Below, in pieces: positions 33,529 through 35,945 of a stretch of DNA of 35,945 bases; within the stretch, counting starts at the first letter, position 1; every line of letters starts with the position of its first letter. The position numbers and the translations under genes were made by a program. Source of the stretch: an uncultured Sutterella sp. GTDB lineage: Bacteria > Pseudomonadota > Gammaproteobacteria > Burkholderiales > Burkholderiaceae_F. Location: NCBI GenBank assembly GCA_900546995.1, contig URFF01000010.1, forward strand, positions 1 to 35,945, written 5' to 3'. The notes below the pieces were generated by a model. The model made no database searches. It was not told the DNA's origin and was given only the letters and a program-made list of their open reading frames with translations.

Positions 33529-34128
33529 CTACTCCTTCTTGAGTAATACCGCCCGCACGGGACTCGCCTCCAGTCCATTTATTTTCAAAGGCAAAGCAAT
33601 TAATTGATAGATCGCGGGCCTGACCTCTGTTAAGCGGAGATTTTCCAAAATCAATATGTCTGCGTCAATAGCGCAAATATGGCTAGGCAGATGATGACTA
33701 TCGGCCGAATCAATACTAGGCGTATCGATGCCGATGACGTCAACCCCCTGCGAAATCAACCATTGAACACTTTCAGTGGATAAATACGCAAACGCGTTAT
33801 CCCAAACGTCTCTTGCAACAAAACCGGTTCGAATAAGTACCCTTTTTTCCGTGATACAAGGAAAATCTTCAGGGGAAATTGCCCCGCTTGACCGACTGAT
33901 ACCAACCACTTGGCACGGCCCCAGAAGGCGCGAGCAATCAATCGCCGAAGCGTCCCCTTTTCGATGCAAGTGCAAGGGGGCATCCACGTGAGTTCCCAAA
34001 TGGGGACTCATCCTAAAAGCACTGACAATCGCCGGCTCCGAAGCCGTACGCTCTATAGACAATGAGGCATCTCCCGGATAAACAGGACTTGCCTCATCAA
34101 TGGGTTGCGTGATGTCGATCAGTTGCAT
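33529..34128 (-). CDS. Cyclase-family hydrolase, KynB-like
   Basis: This 199-residue metal-dependent hydrolase shows the cyclase family motif HLGTHVDAPLHLH, with His43, His47, Asp49 and His53 as likely metal ligands. It resembles bacterial kynurenine formamidase KynB in length and in segments such as DITQPIDEASPVYPGD and GIDTPSIDSADS. The kynurenine role is uncertain, because no tryptophan dioxygenase or kynureninase is nearby. The ATG (34128-34126) shares a base with the stop of the DUF72 gene (TGATG), so translation is coupled. The thioesterase follows after six bases. Confidence 0.85.
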   Translation of the reverse strand: MQLIDITQPIDEASPVYPGDASLSIERTASEPAIVSAFRMSPHLGTHVDAPLHLHRKGDASAIDCSRLLGPCQVVGISRSSGAISPEDFPCITEKRVLIRTGFVARDVWDNAFAYLSTESVQWLISQGVDVIGIDTPSIDSADSHHLPSHICAIDADILILENLRLTEVRPAIYQLIALPLKINGLEASPVRAVLLKKE

Positions 34129-35204
34129 CAGATCTGGCGCGGATCACTATCAGCGTTTTTTTCCGCTGTTAACTTCTGGGTGATTTCACGGGCCAACTCA
34201 ATCATTGTGAGCGGCGCGCTGCCCTCTGCTTTGTTATTTGTGATGACATAACTTTGCTGACCACAACGATGCGCTTGCGTAACCAAATGAACAAGACCGG
34301 CACGCGTGGCGGGATCCGGATGAACGATACGGTTAAATGGCGCATATGTCATCTTGGCAACCCCGTGACGCTGGATCGGATTTAGAGACCAACGCACCAC
34401 CAACGGTCCCTTCATTTGCCAATTTTCGCCTTCCGCTTCCGGATCTTCGTAATAACGCAACGCGGCTGTTTGTCGAATGACATCAGGCATGGAGGGGTGA
34501 ACACCGATCACTAAACGAACGCCACTCGGACGCAGCGCATTCAATAGCCGCTTCGTGTAAATCGACAACGTACGAACCTCAACCGCATAAATCGGCGTCA
34601 CACCTTCCACTTCTTTCGGCAAGTCCGCGAAAAATTGGGCGATCCGGTCAATGTAGCTATAGCACTCGGCTTGTGTCGGCAATAAAGGACGAGGAATCGG
34701 AGAGAGTTGGAAAACCAAGGGACCCGCATTGTCACCCAAACCGTTGATAACCGGATAAACAAATTCGTGCATTGCACAGTGCAGGTCCAAAAACTCTTGA
34801 TTCAAAGCACGAAAGCGACCCTTGGGATCGCGCTTGACCGCATCCGTGACATTTTGAGGTGCTTTAATCAAGAAACGGAATTTTTCATCAACCTGAGCAG
34901 CCATCGCCGCATAGGCCATTTCATTGAGTGTCCCAAAAAACGACCAATCAATTCCGACAGCCCGCAGGACGGGATGCTTTGCGTAAGCGGCCAAGCCCCG
35001 CCTAGTCAAATCTTCAACTCCGCTTGTTTCTCCCCAAACAATGCCCTTCCAACCGGGGAAGTTCCAACTCGCACAACCTAAGTGAATTGATGAAGGCAAC
35101 AAACGCCCTAAGCGCAAAACATCGGATGAGGGTGTTACTGGGGTGATAGGTGAAGAAGTGACATCGTCAAAGCTATAAGGATCCGTCGTAAATTGATCAA
35201 ACAT
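34128..35204 (-). CDS. DUF72 family protein
   Basis: This 358-residue protein belongs to the YecE/DUF72 family, which has a TIM-barrel-like fold and no well-proven biochemical role. Recognisable segments are IHLGCASWNFPGWKGIVWG at the start of the domain, FRFLIKAPQNVTD, PLVFQLSPI, YAVEVRT and the late VRWSLNP and YVITNNKAEGSAPLT. A stretch of about 50 residues before the domain is unusual. I chose ATG 35204. An in-frame ATG at 35276 would add 24 residues that look unlike the family, and a TACAAT hexamer overlapping that start suggests the promoter lies there. The cyclase and thioesterase genes follow as an operon. Confidence 0.85.
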   Translation of the reverse strand: MFDQFTTDPYSFDDVTSSPITPVTPSSDVLRLGRLLPSSIHLGCASWNFPGWKGIVWGETSGVEDLTRRGLAAYAKHPVLRAVGIDWSFFGTLNEMAYAAMAAQVDEKFRFLIKAPQNVTDAVKRDPKGRFRALNQEFLDLHCAMHEFVYPVINGLGDNAGPLVFQLSPIPRPLLPTQAECYSYIDRIAQFFADLPKEVEGVTPIYAVEVRTLSIYTKRLLNALRPSGVRLVIGVHPSMPDVIRQTAALRYYEDPEAEGENWQMKGPLVVRWSLNPIQRHGVAKMTYAPFNRIVHPDPATRAGLVHLVTQAHRCGQQSYVITNNKAEGSAPLTMIELAREITQKLTAEKNADSDPRQI

Positions 35205-35393
35205 AATTTTCGCCCAATCTTCCAAAAGGAAATGATTTATAACTGATTGAAACTTATAAGAATCATTGTAATGCACAGAATTCTTGAAGTGTTAAAAACA
35301 ACTCGGTAATACTGCTCAGAATCCAACCAATAACTCTTTTTTCAGGCAATTGCTGCCCCGCTGGCCTATATTAGAGCATTTTCTGGTAAAGAC

Positions 35394-35425
35394 AAGAGGG
35401 AGGACGTTCATACGTCATCCCTCTT
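35394..35425. terminator. Hairpin between the Spy-like gene and the DUF72 operon
   Basis: AAGAGGGA (35394-35401) pairs with TCCCTCTT (35418-35425), and inside it GACG (35403-35406) pairs with CGTC (35413-35416), with one mismatch and a 6-nt loop. It lies just downstream of the minus-strand gene at 35435 and probably ends its transcript. The T-run after the stem is weak. Confidence 0.6.
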
Positions 35426-35434
35426 TAGAGGTAC

Positions 35435-35945
35435 TTAAACCGGGGTATCCCCTGCCGGAGTCGGTTTTTCCGCACGAGGAGCTTTAGGAGGCGCTGGGCG
35501 CCAATCGGGACCAACATTGCCCACTAAACTGCCAGTCATCATCACCTCTTCAAGCTCGCGAAGCTGATGTTCATCAAGCTGCTTCACCAAGTCGGCACGA
35601 GCTTTAACGTAGCGATCAAAGGCATCCGCATGACGTTTCATGAACGCACTGCGTGCAGCCAAATAATCCTGCTCGGTCATGCGTGCATTCGGATGCATGG
35701 CTTCCCAACGATCATAGCGACACTTTGCCAAATCCACATAAGCGGTCTGCATCGCATCCCAAGCTTTTTGTAATTTGGGGCCGATCTGAATCACGGCGGC
35801 GACATCGCGCATAAATTCTTGAGCTTGCGCTTCATTCATGCCGAATGTGCGGGCGCTGTGATGGTAGCCATGTCTCGCATGGGGAGGCAATCGTTTGGCG
35901 TGGTGCCTTGGACCGCCTTCCCAATGATGCCAGCCATAACCCGCC
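35435..35945 (-). CDS. His-rich Spy/CpxP-like protein, 5' end missing
   Basis: The frame is open from the stop at 35435 to the window edge, so the start lies outside. About 169 residues are visible. The part nearest the edge is rich in His, Gly, Trp and Tyr (AGYGWHHWEGGPRHHAKRLP then HARHGYHH). A helical region follows with MNEAQAQEFMRDVAAV, YLAARSAFMKRHADAFDRYVKARADL and a proline- and charge-rich tail. The long helices with a Met- and Glu-rich pattern resemble periplasmic Spy/CpxP (LTXXQ) chaperone-like proteins, some of which bind metals. The assignment is tentative. A TTG at 35890 gives a shorter reading, but the open frame beyond it and the His-rich run argue against that start. Confidence 0.6.
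   Translation of the reverse strand, partial: AGYGWHHWEGGPRHHAKRLPPHARHGYHHSARTFGMNEAQAQEFMRDVAAVIQIGPKLQKAWDAMQTAYVDLAKCRYDRWEAMHPNARMTEQDYLAARSAFMKRHADAFDRYVKARADLVKQLDEHQLRELEEVMMTGSLVGNVGPDWRPAPPKAPRAEKPTPAGDTPV

Overview
The window reads as chromosomal DNA of a betaproteobacterium of the order Burkholderiales. The family Sutterellaceae is my best guess. This is inferred from gene order (leuS-lptE-holA; fba near purC-purE-purK-sua5) and from the protein sequences, and no database search was possible. Almost all of it is housekeeping sequence with compact operons. The exception is the left 3.4 kb, which is an AT-rich integrated element.

Positions 1-3388 form one end of a genomic island. 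A P4-type tyrosine integrase lies next to the 3' end of an initiator tRNA-Met gene, and four copies of a 10-bp motif, two in each orientation, sit in the integrase leader. Further inward are a two-helix, coiled-coil membrane protein of unknown function and the start of a serine recombinase that runs off the window. The island continues to the left beyond base 1, and its far attachment site is not visible.

Positions 3465-9340 carry leuS (leucyl-tRNA synthetase), a terminator, then lptE-holA-rRNA methyltransferase as a tight operon ending at a strong hairpin. On the opposite strand, 9361-11704 encode a FadF/HdrD-like membrane iron-sulfur reductase and a GtrA-like membrane protein. 11835-15752 is the long DEAH helicase HrpA, divergent from yggX. 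rpiA converges on yggX and is itself divergent from a membrane sensor kinase plus FixJ-type regulator (17030-20098). folD follows. recA and recX run on the minus strand, separated by an internal terminator.

After an AT-rich intergenic region come two tandem tRNA-Lys genes (UUU, CUU), then tsaE-amiC, fba, dgkA, purC, purE-purK-sua5, a pseudouridine synthase, an EamA transporter with an odd C-terminus, and murI. The right end is on the minus strand: a DUF72 protein, a cyclase and a hotdog thioesterase, which overlap or nearly touch, and a His-rich Spy/CpxP-like protein cut off by the window edge.

Functional links are ordinary: purine synthesis (purC, purE, purK, with folD supplying one-carbon units), the t6A tRNA modification enzymes TsaE and Sua5, cell-wall genes (amiC, murI, dgkA, lptE), and recA/recX. 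The least explained parts are the left island and several operator-like dyads in divergent or leader regions.
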